DNA of 64,000 nucleotides, from assembly GCF_003011885.1 (NCBI RefSeq), contig NZ_PXXO01000002.1, forward strand, positions 62,001-126,000, in the 5' to 3' direction. Below are positions 34,788 through 43,639 of the stretch, piece by piece; position 1 is the stretch's first letter; each line of letters opens with the position of its first letter. Position numbers and translations under genes: made by a program. The notes beneath the pieces were generated by a model, which searched no databases, was not told where the DNA came from, and saw only the letters and a list, made by a program, of their open reading frames with translations. Source of the DNA: Cyanobium usitatum str. Tous. GTDB taxonomy: Bacteria > Cyanobacteriota > Cyanobacteriia > PCC-6307 > Cyanobiaceae.

Positions 34788-36185
34788 ATGTTGCGAGTCG
34801 CGATTGTGGGTGGCGGCCCCAGTGGATCCTGTGCGGCTGAGGTGCTTGCCAAGGCCGGTATTCAAACCTGGATTTTTGAGCGCAAGCTCGACAACGCCAA
34901 GCCATGTGGCGGGGCCATTCCTCTTTGCATGGTTGAGGAATTCGACTTGCCTGAGTCGATCATCGACCGCAAGGTGCGCAACATGAAAATGATCTCCCCT
35001 TCAAACAGGGAGGTGGATATTAATTTAGAAAATGAGAATGAATATATTGGCATGTGCCGCAGGGAGGTAATGGACGCCTTTCTTCGCAACCGAGCTGCCG
35101 AACTAGGTGCCCAGCTCGTGAACGGCTTGGTTACCAAAATTGATACTGGTGCCAACCGACAGGGCCCTTATAAGCTTACCTATTCTGATTACGGCGCTGG
35201 TGAAGCAACAGGTGAAACCAAGACTCTTGAGGTTGATTTAATCGTTGGGGCTGATGGAGCTAATAGTCGAGTTGCCAAGGCTATGGATGCCGGCGACTAC
35301 AACGTAGCCATTGCCTTTCAGGAGCGGATCAGGCTGCCTGCCGAGGAGATGAAGTACTACGAAAACCTGGCTGAGATGTATGTAGGTACAGATGTATCTC
35401 CTGACTTTTATGCCTGGGTGTTTCCTAAGTACGACCACGTGGCGGTTGGTACCGGAACCATGCAACAAAACCAAGGGTTGATCAAGGGGCTTCAGGAGGG
35501 CATCCGCGAACGGGCCAAAAAACGGTTGGTTAACGGCGAAGTAATCAAAGTCGAGGCTCATCCGATCCCGGAACATCCCCGTCCTCGTCGGGTAGTTGGC
35601 CGCATGGCACTAGTTGGTGATGCGGCTGGCTATGTCACCAAGAGCTCTGGCGAGGGTATTTATTTTGCCGCCAAAAGCGGTCGCATGTGTGCCGAACAGA
35701 TCGTTGAATCTAGTGCCAGTGGTAGCAAGGTTCCTGCCGAAGCAGACCTTAAAAAATACCTGAAGAAATGGGATCGCCAATATGGGGCTACCTACAAAGT
35801 TCTAGAGATTCTTCAAAATATTTTCTACCGAAACGATGCTGCTCGTGAAGCATTTGTCGAGATGTGCGACGACAAGGACGTTCAGCGCCTCACCTTCGAC
35901 AGTTATCTTTATAAGCGGGTGGTAATGATGAATCCTTGGCAGCAGTTGAAACTTACGCTGCTCACCCTAGGCTCGGTGCTTAGGGGCAATGCCCTTGCTC
36001 CTCAGGGCTACAAACCTGTAGATAGCGCAGTACGAGGCGAAGCCGAAGTTAATGCCATGCTGGCGGTCAGCACCATTAAGGGTGGCATCAAGGTTGGTGT
36101 TAAATCTCGCAAAACTAACGCAATGCCTGCAAATAACGCAGAGCCTGATCACGACCGCGAACCGGCACTGGCTGCTAAGGATTGA
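34788..36185 (+). CDS. chlP: geranylgeranyl diphosphate reductase
   Basis: A 465-residue flavoprotein reducing the geranylgeranyl chain to phytyl for chlorophyll and tocopherol. ATG 34788 begins MLRVAIVGGGPSGSCAAEVL, the FAD-binding motif; 15 upstream codons are open but lack similarity. Other motifs: ERKLDNAKPCGGAIPLCMV, DLIVGADGANSRVAKAMD and GRMALVGDAAGYVTKSSGEG. The C-terminal ~60 residues are poorly conserved and Ala/Lys-rich. The gene is likely monocistronic, ending in the terminator at 36233. Confidence 0.97.
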   Translation: MLRVAIVGGGPSGSCAAEVLAKAGIQTWIFERKLDNAKPCGGAIPLCMVEEFDLPESIIDRKVRNMKMISPSNREVDINLENENEYIGMCRREVMDAFLRNRAAELGAQLVNGLVTKIDTGANRQGPYKLTYSDYGAGEATGETKTLEVDLIVGADGANSRVAKAMDAGDYNVAIAFQERIRLPAEEMKYYENLAEMYVGTDVSPDFYAWVFPKYDHVAVGTGTMQQNQGLIKGLQEGIRERAKKRLVNGEVIKVEAHPIPEHPRPRRVVGRMALVGDAAGYVTKSSGEGIYFAAKSGRMCAEQIVESSASGSKVPAEADLKKYLKKWDRQYGATYKVLEILQNIFYRNDAAREAFVEMCDDKDVQRLTFDSYLYKRVVMMNPWQQLKLTLLTLGSVLRGNALAPQGYKPVDSAVRGEAEVNAMLAVSTIKGGIKVGVKSRKTNAMPANNAEPDHDREPALAAKD

Positions 36186-36217
36186 TTTCGATTAGATTGT
36201 TCACCTAAGAATTTTGA

Positions 36218-37408
36218 TTAGCAGTTTGCAACGCTCACATTGGCTTCGGTTAATGTGAGCAATTTTTTTGTATCTGAATTCCACAGAACGTATCTAAAGC
36301 TGCTGGGGAAATCTTCAAGGCGTAATCGCGCGCAATCCTCAAGTAGCACCGCATTTGCTTCGTGGCATGCTCGCAGGCGGTAGTTAGGAATTCTTTCACA
36401 GAGGTGATGAATGCTGTGAAAGGAAATGTCTGCCCAAAACCAATTAAGGATTGCTGGCATTTCCAAGTTACTACTGCCTTCTAGGGCGCCACGCTGATAG
36501 TCCCAGCCTTCGTTGCCGCTGGCATAGGAATCTGCAAAATTGTGTTGAACGAAAAAGATGCAAAGAAATAATGCTGCCGACAAAGTCATTACAAATAGAT
36601 AGCAGCTCCAAAACAGACCATGGCCAAGCCAGGATCCCATCAGCCACCAACTAGTGAGTACCAAAAGATTATTAGCAAAAAGATCTATGCACTCAGCCGA
36701 TGTGTACCAATGGCTGGAGCGAAAATTACGGTTCAGCTTTGGCAGCTCGGCAAGGCCAGCTAGCCCCTTTTGGCTTAGGTGGGATGCCATAGATGTCAGC
36801 CATTCAGCTACACCGAGCACAAGCTCAAGCCTTGGCCGGACCAGTAGGTAGTAGCACCCACCTGGAATAAGCATCAGAGGGTGGCGGCTAAGTCCATAAA
36901 ACCAGCGTTGACGCGGTGATAGGGCCAGGTAGTCGCTAAGGGTCAGCAGCGCTGATGGGCCCCGGTAGCGATCCCAGTTGCCGTTATGTTTATGGTGAAA
37001 AGCGTGGCCGCGGGACCAGGGATGTTGGGGGATTGCATTTAAGCAACCCAGGAGAAAACCAACGGGCCTGTTTAACCAGCGAGTTTTGAAGAGAGATTCG
37101 TGTCCACAATCGTGCATGAGCGCGAATGAGCGCGCTGAAAAGAGGACTAGTAACAGCAGCACTGGCAGCAGCAGTAGTCGTAGAGCAGGCCCGGCGGCAG
37201 CGAGCGTTGGCACGGATACCCACAGCAGGGCTGTCGGCAGGAGGGTATTGATTAGCTGCCAGCTGGCAATACGGTCATCGCCTTGGCGAAAGGCCTCGAG
37301 CTGAAAATCTCGGCGGCGAGGGGAAATCGCGGGCGGGGCCTGTGGTTCAGGTGTCTGTGGCGATTGGGCCTGTGGCGAAGGGGCCTCTGGCGAAGGAAGT
37401 AAACTCAA
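36218..37408 (-). CDS. acyl-lipid fatty acid desaturase (three-His-box)
   Basis: A 396-residue integral membrane diiron desaturase. Histidine boxes: HDCGH (about residue 99), HAFHHKHNGNWD (HxxxH/HH, about 135) and ISFHSIHH (HxxHH, about 333), with membrane spans between. The N-terminus is Pro/Ala/Gln-rich low complexity. The only in-frame start is TTG 37408, supported by GAGGG six bases upstream. Regioselectivity cannot be read from sequence; the HDCGH box and spacing resemble DesA/DesE-like cyanobacterial enzymes or carotenoid-hydroxylase-like relatives. The last ~12 codons lie inside the chlP terminator on the other strand. Confidence 0.88.
   Translation of the reverse strand: MSLLPSPEAPSPQAQSPQTPEPQAPPAISPRRRDFQLEAFRQGDDRIASWQLINTLLPTALLWVSVPTLAAAGPALRLLLLPVLLLLVLFSARSFALMHDCGHESLFKTRWLNRPVGFLLGCLNAIPQHPWSRGHAFHHKHNGNWDRYRGPSALLTLSDYLALSPRQRWFYGLSRHPLMLIPGGCYYLLVRPRLELVLGVAEWLTSMASHLSQKGLAGLAELPKLNRNFRSSHWYTSAECIDLFANNLLVLTSWWLMGSWLGHGLFWSCYLFVMTLSAALFLCIFFVQHNFADSYASGNEGWDYQRGALEGSSNLEMPAILNWFWADISFHSIHHLCERIPNYRLRACHEANAVLLEDCARLRLEDFPSSFRYVLWNSDTKKLLTLTEANVSVANC
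36233..36269 (+). terminator. strong intrinsic terminator of chlP, inside the desaturase 3' end
   Basis: GCTCACATTGGC (36233-36244) pairs with GTTAATGTGAGC (36249-36260), a 12-bp stem (two G-T pairs) closed by a TTCG tetraloop, followed by AA and seven T. It lies 48 bases after the chlP stop and wholly within the coding end of the antisense desaturase gene. Confidence 0.93.
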
Positions 37409-37469
37409 TTATTACCCTCAATTTGGACAGGCATTTTGTTCAATAACAGGTATACACTCTACGGGAATA

Positions 37470-39635
37470 TCATCCCACGATGCGACTGAAGTCAGCCAAT
37501 ACGGCAGCCTGATTGCGCAGCACCCCAAGCAAATGGAGACGGTTTTTGCGTACCGCTCCATCTTCGGCCATCACCATCACGCTCTGCTCGCCATCAAAGA
37601 AGGCCGCCAGGGCTGGGGCGCCAGCCGAAAGTCCTCCAGCCAGGTCGCGGTAGCGATCGTGGGCGCTACTGGTGGCGAAGGGCTCAAGCTTGTTGAGCAC
37701 CGCCAACATGGCTGCCTCACTGCTTTTTTCGAATAGGCCAGGATCGACTACTGCCTCGGCACTAAGCACGCTGCTTGGCAGATCGGCCTGGTTTGCGAGC
37801 CGCGCTGCACGGGTAACTACCGCCTGCACCGCTGCCAACTGACCCGAGCTGCGCAGCTCCATAAGCAGGGCAACTCGTTGCCGTCCATCCTCTGGATCGG
37901 AAAGCACCCGCCCTTGATCTCCCGTTTGCCCAGCCACCGCTTGCACTAGGTCGCTATCCATCCCACCTTCTTCGAGCAGGCTCACCAGTCGCTGGCGCAG
38001 AAAGTCGGCGAGCTCAGTGGTTAATCCCTCCGCATCAACGGTGTAGTGGGGCAGCAGCTCAGCCCAGTGCTGACATGAGCGCTGCAACAGGGCGAGCAGA
38101 TCCAGGCGCCAGCCCTTATTCCACAAAATTTGCAGCAGGCCTTGACCCGCCCGGCGCAGGGCGTAGGGATCGGAGGAGCCGGTAGGACGTTCGCCCTTGG
38201 CGTAAATGCTTAAGAGCAACTCCAGGCGCTCAGCTAAGGCAACAACAGCTCCCGCATCGGAGCTTGGTAGGGCGTCGCCCGCACCACGCGGTAAGTAGTG
38301 CTCCAGCACAGCTAGGCCTACCTGATAGGGCTCTCCCTCTGCCACCAGGTATTTGCCCCCCATTGCCCCCTGCAGCTCTGGGAATTCACCCACCATCTGG
38401 CTGACAAGGTCGTGTTTGCAGAGATGGGCCGCCCGACGGGCATGGCTGCCACAGCTGGAGGAGAGCTCGAGCTGCTCAAGTAGGACGTCGGTGCACCATT
38501 CGAGCCGCTCAGTGCGATCTAGCAGGGAGCCCAAGCCCTCAGCGAAGGTGACACGCCCTAGCTGCGACCTGCGATCAATACTGGCAACATTGCGGTCAGC
38601 CCGTACAAAGAATTCAGCGTCGGCCAGCCGAGCCTTCAGCACCCGCTCGTTGCCACGCGCCACGCTGGCAGCGGCTTCAGGCAGGGCGTTGCTGACGCAC
38701 AAAAAGCGTGGCAACAGGCTGGCTCGGGCATCAAGGGCCAGGGGGTCAAGGTTATGGCCCTTTGCATAAAGGGGCACATAGCGTTGGTGCGAGCGCATCA
38801 CGGTGCTGAGCACCTCGGCTGGCAGGCCTAGATAGTGCTCGTCGAAATGACCCTCAAGCAAGGTGGGTGATTCGACCAGGTCAATCAGTTCCTGGAAGAG
38901 CGTCTCCGGCAGATCGGCATCGGCGTTATGGGTTGAGGCTGCAGCCTCAACAGCGCTGCGGATCAGAGCTCCACGGCGATCGCGATCAACCTCCACCCCG
39001 GCTGCGGCCAGCAGCTCGGTATGGGCCTCGGCGCTAGCAATGGTCACACTGGCCTGATGCAGGCGGTGGCCCCGGCTCTCCCGGCCCGCCGTCACTACCG
39101 GATCACTGCCCATGAGGCTCACGGGCACCAGCTCGGCATCGAGCAGAGCCACAAGCCACCGCACTGGCCTGGAGAAGCGACTCTCCCCTTCCCCCCAGCG
39201 CATGAAGCGGCGTCCCTGCAGGGCCTCAATCCAGAGGGGTACCTGGATTGCCAGCACATCGGTGGTGGACTGCCCTGGTTCGAGGCAGCTGGCAAATAAA
39301 AACGGCCCCTTAGGCGTGTCACGAATTTCCAGGGCCTCGGGAGCGACGCCACAGCGTTTCGCAAAGCCAAGGGCTGCAGCAGTTGGCTCGCCATCCTTTA
39401 GTGCCTGGGCCTGGGGAGGGCCCTTGCGCTCCTCCTCCAGGTCTGGCTGGCGATGCGGCAGCCCAGTCACGCTGACCACCAATCGGCGAGGCGTACTTGT
39501 GCAGTAGATGCCGGCGTGACTAAGCCTCAAGGTGGCGAGATCGCGGCGCACTAGCTGCTCCAGCTGGGGCAGGGCTAGCCGGGCAAAATCGGCCGGAAGT
39601 TCCTCAGTGCCGATTTCGAGCAAAAAAGTCGACAC
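37470..39635 (-). CDS. glyS: glycyl-tRNA synthetase beta subunit
   Basis: A ~721-residue subunit of the bacterial alpha2beta2 glycyl-tRNA synthetase. The start MSTFLLEIGTEELPADFARL is the family N-terminus; GTG 39635 is preferred over a TTG six codons upstream. Later landmarks are RRLVVSVTGLPHRQPDLEEE, GFAKRCGVAPEALE, RFMRWGEGESRFSRPVRW and GGKYLVAEGEPYQVG, with the C-terminal anticodon-binding-like DALR region. The alpha subunit gene is not in the window. Divergent from sir with 82 bp between starts. Confidence 0.97.
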   Translation of the reverse strand: MSTFLLEIGTEELPADFARLALPQLEQLVRRDLATLRLSHAGIYCTSTPRRLVVSVTGLPHRQPDLEEERKGPPQAQALKDGEPTAAALGFAKRCGVAPEALEIRDTPKGPFLFASCLEPGQSTTDVLAIQVPLWIEALQGRRFMRWGEGESRFSRPVRWLVALLDAELVPVSLMGSDPVVTAGRESRGHRLHQASVTIASAEAHTELLAAAGVEVDRDRRGALIRSAVEAAASTHNADADLPETLFQELIDLVESPTLLEGHFDEHYLGLPAEVLSTVMRSHQRYVPLYAKGHNLDPLALDARASLLPRFLCVSNALPEAAASVARGNERVLKARLADAEFFVRADRNVASIDRRSQLGRVTFAEGLGSLLDRTERLEWCTDVLLEQLELSSSCGSHARRAAHLCKHDLVSQMVGEFPELQGAMGGKYLVAEGEPYQVGLAVLEHYLPRGAGDALPSSDAGAVVALAERLELLLSIYAKGERPTGSSDPYALRRAGQGLLQILWNKGWRLDLLALLQRSCQHWAELLPHYTVDAEGLTTELADFLRQRLVSLLEEGGMDSDLVQAVAGQTGDQGRVLSDPEDGRQRVALLMELRSSGQLAAVQAVVTRAARLANQADLPSSVLSAEAVVDPGLFEKSSEAAMLAVLNKLEPFATSSAHDRYRDLAGGLSAGAPALAAFFDGEQSVMVMAEDGAVRKNRLHLLGVLRNQAAVLADFSRIVG

Positions 39636-39717
39636 GGCGGCAGGGCAACACAAGACGACTGTATTGAACGCCGTTCGCTAGCTTCATTGATGTGCCGAGC
39701 GTTGTGCAAAGGACCTG

Positions 39718-41454
39718 ATGCCCGAAGTCAAGCCGGCCGCCTCCAAATTTGAGCAGCTGAAGGCCAGCAGTGGCCACCTCAAAGAGCCATTGCTGACGGA
39801 GCTCGGCAACGACTCCTCCAATTTCACGGAAGGTGCTGTCCAGATCCTGAAGTTTCACGGCAGCTACCAGCAGGACAACCGCGAAAACCGACGCAAGGGC
39901 GCGGAGAAGGATTGGCAGATGATGCTGCGGCTGCGTAATCCCGGTGGCCGAGTACCTGGGACGCTCTTTCTGGCGATAGACGAGCTTGCCGACCGGCTAG
40001 GTAACGGCAGCTTGCGGGTCACCACTCGCCAGGCATTTCAAATGCATGGCGTCCGAAAGGAGAACCTCAAAGAGGTGATTGGCACGATCGTGCGCGAACT
40101 GGGCTCGACCCTGGCTGCCTGTGGCGATATCAACCGCAATGTGATGGCCCCGGCAGCACCCTTTGAAAAGGGCGCTTACCCGGCAGCCCGCAAGCTTGCC
40201 GACGACATTGCTGATTTGCTCGCCCCCCAGGCGGCTGAGGGTTCCTACCTCGACCTCTGGGTTGATGGTGAGCTCAGCTACAGGATCAAGCCCAGCCCAG
40301 CGGTAGCCAAGATCAAGGCACTGCAGCAGGAGGGTGCTGTCTTCAGCGGTGATGCGGCCGAACCGCTCTATGGCGACACCTACCTGCCCAGAAAATTCAA
40401 GGTTGCGGTCACCGTTCCCGGCGACAACTCGGTGGACCTGCTGACCCAGGACATCGGCTTGGTGCTGTTCTGTGACCCCCAAGGCAGCCCCCTCGGCTGC
40501 AACGTTTACGTAGGTGGTGGCATGGGCCGCACCCACAACAAGGAGGAGACCTTCGCTCGTACAGCTGACCGCCTCGGCTATGTGGCCTACGGGCACGTGC
40601 TTGAACTGCTGCAGGCGATCGTGGCCCTCCAGCGGGACCATGGCGACCGGGAGCAACGGCGTCATGCCCGGATGAAGTATTTGATCCACGACCGGGGTGT
40701 CGACTGGTTCCGTCAGGAGCTGCAGGAGCGCTATTTCGCCCACCCGATCAAGGCGATGCGGCTAGAGCCAAAAACCAAGCTCGAGGATTACCTCGGCTGG
40801 CATCGCCAGAGCCGTGGCCTCTGGTTTGTGGGCCTGCCGGTGCTGTGCGGTCGCCTTTCAGGTGAGTTCAAGAGTGGTTTACGTCGACTGGTCGACACCT
40901 ACAAGCTGGAGGTGCGTCTCACCCCCAACCAGGATCTGCTGCTCTGCAACATCGGCACCTCCCAGCGCTCCACCATCCGTGCTGCCTTGGCAGAGCTTGG
41001 TATGGATGCACCGGAGGCACCTGCACCGCTGCAGCGCCACGCACTCGCCTGTCCGGCCCTGCCCCTATGTGGTCTCGCTGTTACGGAAGCTGAGCGCATC
41101 CTGCCAAGCGTGCTGGAGCGGCTGGAAGCCCAGCTCAAGCGCCTTGAGATTTCCCGCTCGGTGCTAGTTCGCATAACCGGCTGCCCCAATGGCTGCGCCC
41201 GTCCCTACATGGCTGAGATCGGCCTGGTTGGCAGTGGTGTCGACCAATATCAGTTGTGGCTGGGGGGCACCCCCAACCTCAGCCGACTAGCGGAGCCCTA
41301 CCTAGAGAAAATGCCGCTGGATGATCTAGAAACCACTCTCGAACCGCTGCTGAAGGCTTGGCAGAGTGCCGGCGGCCGCCGCAGCTTTGGTGATTTTGTG
41401 GTCAACAGTGGCCGTGACACCGTGCAGCAATGGCTAGAAGCAGCGGCTGGATGA
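39718..41454 (+). CDS. sir: ferredoxin-sulfite reductase
   Basis: A 578-residue siroheme/4Fe-4S enzyme reducing sulfite to sulfide with photosynthetic ferredoxin. The cluster cysteines are in ACPALPLCGLA and TGCPNGCARPYMAEI, the latter a nitrite/sulfite reductase signature. Substrate-site segments include LRVTTRQAFQMHG and CGDINRNVMAPA. The absence of the Tyr-Cys pairing and the overall sequence favour sulfite over nitrite reductase (e.g. DLWVDGELSYRI). The stop overlaps the start of a small secreted-protein gene (ATGA). Confidence 0.95.
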   Translation: MPEVKPAASKFEQLKASSGHLKEPLLTELGNDSSNFTEGAVQILKFHGSYQQDNRENRRKGAEKDWQMMLRLRNPGGRVPGTLFLAIDELADRLGNGSLRVTTRQAFQMHGVRKENLKEVIGTIVRELGSTLAACGDINRNVMAPAAPFEKGAYPAARKLADDIADLLAPQAAEGSYLDLWVDGELSYRIKPSPAVAKIKALQQEGAVFSGDAAEPLYGDTYLPRKFKVAVTVPGDNSVDLLTQDIGLVLFCDPQGSPLGCNVYVGGGMGRTHNKEETFARTADRLGYVAYGHVLELLQAIVALQRDHGDREQRRHARMKYLIHDRGVDWFRQELQERYFAHPIKAMRLEPKTKLEDYLGWHRQSRGLWFVGLPVLCGRLSGEFKSGLRRLVDTYKLEVRLTPNQDLLLCNIGTSQRSTIRAALAELGMDAPEAPAPLQRHALACPALPLCGLAVTEAERILPSVLERLEAQLKRLEISRSVLVRITGCPNGCARPYMAEIGLVGSGVDQYQLWLGGTPNLSRLAEPYLEKMPLDDLETTLEPLLKAWQSAGGRRSFGDFVVNSGRDTVQQWLEAAAG

Positions 41455-41798
41455 GCTGGGCCCGCTTTGCCCTGTTCCTCTCCTTCACATTTCAGGTGGC
41501 CTTGATAAGGGCTCCCCTCTTGGCTCAGGGCCGGCAACAGTCACCACCACCTGCCTCACGCCAAACGCTCTACGACCCCGATCTGAGCACTTGCGATTCG
41601 GAGCGGATTCGAACCGCCTTTCAGCAGCAACTGCAGCCCTTTGCGGACCAGGGTGATGCCGTCCTGGCATACCTACGCCAGATTCAGCTGGAGATGACAG
41701 CCAAAACCCTCAGCCGCTGCGTAAGCCGCCAGTTGCTGAGCCCGGAACAGGCCGCTCAGCTGAGCCGGGAACTGGCCGAATCACCTACTCGTCCATAA
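41451..41798 (+). CDS. small exported protein downstream of sir
   Basis: A 115-residue protein. ATG 41451 overlaps the sir stop (ATGA), making this start more likely than 41430. A signal peptide (ARFALFLSFTFQVALIRAPLLAQ) is followed by a mainly helical mature part with two cysteines (LSTCDSERIRTAF and LSRCVSRQLLSPEQA). No family is recognised. The 3' end overlaps the convergent VanX-like gene by 43 bp. Translational coupling suggests it is made together with sulfite reductase, but being exported it cannot be a cytoplasmic subunit. Confidence 0.65.
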   Translation: MSWARFALFLSFTFQVALIRAPLLAQGRQQSPPPASRQTLYDPDLSTCDSERIRTAFQQQLQPFADQGDAVLAYLRQIQLEMTAKTLSRCVSRQLLSPEQAAQLSRELAESPTRP

Positions 41799-42628
41799 AA
41801 GGCCTCCCTGGCGCCGCTACGCCAGGCCCACAGCTGATCCCCCCAGCTGAAGTGCCACCACTCGTTGGGGTGCTGCTCAAATCCTGCCCCAGCCATCACC
41901 CTGGCCAGCAACTGGCGCCGCTGGTGCCAGACAGCGGCAGGGCTGCTGGAATCAGCCAAGGCGGCAGCTTGATGAAATAAGGGTTCGGAAACCCTGCCAA
42001 TCGCATCGATCTCTCCCCCCATCGCCAGGGCCTGGCCGCCAGCATCAGCAAGGGTGAGATCCACGGCGGCTCCGGTGCTGTGGGGTGGTGGGGTGGCCGG
42101 ATCATCGCTGGGAGGGGCCCAGAAGCGGCCCACGGCAGCCTCTGCCCGATCTCGCTCTGGGGAGGGATGGTCGGGGTTGATGCCGATTCGGCCACACTCG
42201 GCCACTAGGGAGTGGCGCACCATGAAGCGCTGCACGGCCACGGGCCTCCAGGCATCAAAAATCGCCAGGCTCCAGCCAGGCTGCTCCTTCTGCAGCTCCT
42301 GCTGGGCTTGCAGCAGGCGGGTGACCACGCCTTGCCGCAGCCGAAATGGAGATGCATCAGGCCCATAGGGCGCTCCCAGAGCCGCGTAGGGATGGGGTTC
42401 GAGCCGCAGCAAGGCCGTTGGGATTTTCTGCAGCGGCTCATCAACCTCAGTAATCGGAATGGAATTCCAGGGGCGCAAAGGAGCTGCAGTCAGGCTTTGC
42501 CATTCAAGCTGGGCAGCAAAGCCAGAGGTGGCCGGCAGATCAGGGTATCCAGCCCCTAAGGTTTTGAAACTCTGACGATCACCCAGGCCTCGCCCATGCC
42601 CACTCGCTTCGTTTTGAGCGGCGATCAC
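41756..42628 (-). CDS. D-alanyl-D-alanine dipeptidase (VanX/DdpX-like, M15D)
   Basis: A 290-residue zinc dipeptidase. Catalytic features are intact: the transition-state Arg in IFDAWRPVAVQRF, zinc His and Asp in PHSTGAAVDLTLAD, and the Glu/His pair in PNEWWHFSWGDQLW. There is no signal peptide, so it is probably cytoplasmic and recycles D-Ala-D-Ala from wall turnover. The only in-frame start is ATG 42628, which lies 33 bp inside the divergent sigma factor gene, so one of the two starts may be misplaced. It is not evidence for glycopeptide resistance by itself. Confidence 0.88.
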   Translation of the reverse strand: MIAAQNEASGHGRGLGDRQSFKTLGAGYPDLPATSGFAAQLEWQSLTAAPLRPWNSIPITEVDEPLQKIPTALLRLEPHPYAALGAPYGPDASPFRLRQGVVTRLLQAQQELQKEQPGWSLAIFDAWRPVAVQRFMVRHSLVAECGRIGINPDHPSPERDRAEAAVGRFWAPPSDDPATPPPHSTGAAVDLTLADAGGQALAMGGEIDAIGRVSEPLFHQAAALADSSSPAAVWHQRRQLLARVMAGAGFEQHPNEWWHFSWGDQLWAWRSGAREAFYGRVGDSASSRLS

Positions 42629-43600
42629 CCTCTAGATGGCAGCCATGGCCGAGATTTGTTGCGCTCCTACATGCGCGACATCAGCAGGGTGCCGTTGTTG
42701 AGCGCCGAGCAGGAGATCACCCTTGGGCGCCAGGTTCAACAACTGGTCGCACTCGATGAGGTTCGCGAGGAGCTCACCTTGAGGGCTGGCGGGGTTGCCC
42801 CAAATGACCAAGACTTTGCTGTTGCTGTCGATCTGGAAATAGATGAGCTTCAAGCCAGGATCCGAGATGGCAGGCAGGCCAAGGAAAGAATGGTTTCGGC
42901 GAATCTGCGCTTGGTGGTGTCAATAGCCAAGAACTACACCAACAGCAGCTTTGAGCTTGCAGATCTGATCCAGGAGGGCACGATTGGCCTGGTGCGAGGC
43001 GTGGAAAAATTTGATCCCAGTCGTGGATATAAGTTTTCTACCTACGCCTACTGGTGGATACGGGAGGGCATCACTCAAGCAATCAAGAACAAGAGCCGCA
43101 CGATTCGCCTACCAGCACCAATCACGGCCGCCCTCAGCAAACTCAAGCGCTGCCAGCGTGAGCTGACCCAGCTATTAGGCCGTCCGCCCAGGCTTCATGA
43201 GCTTGCTTCAGCCGCAGGCATGACTGAACTGGACGTAGAGGAGCTGATGTTTCGAGCCGTGCAGCCGCTCAGCTGCGATTACACCACAGCTGACGGGGAA
43301 GCCATCAATCTGCTTGATAAAGTAGCCTGCGGTGGAGTGCAACCAGATCAGCTAGCACTAGAGGATTGTCTCAAGACTAATATCCGTAAGTTGCTGGATC
43401 AGCTGCCTGAACAGGAGGCCCAATTACTTAGGATGCTTTACGGCATCGACCAGGAGACGGCTATGAGTTTGTCAGCGGTTGCCCGTGAACTTGGTATCAG
43501 TCGTGATACTGCCCGTGGACTAGAGCGTCGGGCTGTTGCTTCTATGCGCGATTTATCAGGGCAGGCCACCGACTACCTATCCGACTACCTATCCGCCTAG
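42596..43600 (+). CDS. group 2 RpoD-like sigma factor
   Basis: A 334-residue sigma-70 family protein without the essential region 1.1. Region 1.2: DLLRSYMRDISRVPLLSAEQ. Region 2: ANLRLVVSIAKNYTNSSFEL, ADLIQEGTIGLVRGVEKFDP and KFSTYAYWWIREGITQAI. Region 3: IRLPAPITAALSKLKRCQ. Region 4: LLRMLYGIDQETAMSLSAVA and a recognition helix GISRDTARGLERRAVASMR. Size and pattern fit the alternative SigB-SigE-type factors used in stress, light or nitrogen responses. The C-terminus carries a tandem duplication. The start is ATG 42596 or TTG 42614. Confidence 0.95.
   Translation: MPTRFVLSGDHPLDGSHGRDLLRSYMRDISRVPLLSAEQEITLGRQVQQLVALDEVREELTLRAGGVAPNDQDFAVAVDLEIDELQARIRDGRQAKERMVSANLRLVVSIAKNYTNSSFELADLIQEGTIGLVRGVEKFDPSRGYKFSTYAYWWIREGITQAIKNKSRTIRLPAPITAALSKLKRCQRELTQLLGRPPRLHELASAAGMTELDVEELMFRAVQPLSCDYTTADGEAINLLDKVACGGVQPDQLALEDCLKTNIRKLLDQLPEQEAQLLRMLYGIDQETAMSLSAVARELGISRDTARGLERRAVASMRDLSGQATDYLSDYLSA
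43571..43594 (+). repeat. 12-bp tandem repeat at the end of the sigma factor gene
   Basis: GACTACCTATCC occurs twice in direct succession and encodes DYLSDYLS just before the final Ala and stop. It adds four residues to the C-terminus and is probably a slippage duplication. Confidence 0.85.
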
Positions 43601-43639
43601 ATAGGCAGCACGCCAGCTCATGTTTGGGGGTTTTCGTAG

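Noticed and set aside
39997-40743. 248-codon open frame opposite sir
   Set aside because: Antisense shadow of sulfite reductase with no recognisable domain.
41756-42628. VanX-like and (33899-34603) VanY-like peptidases as a glycopeptide resistance system
   Set aside because: They are 7 kb apart, with no vanH/vanA-type ligase or VanRS; such peptidases are common in cyanobacterial wall recycling.
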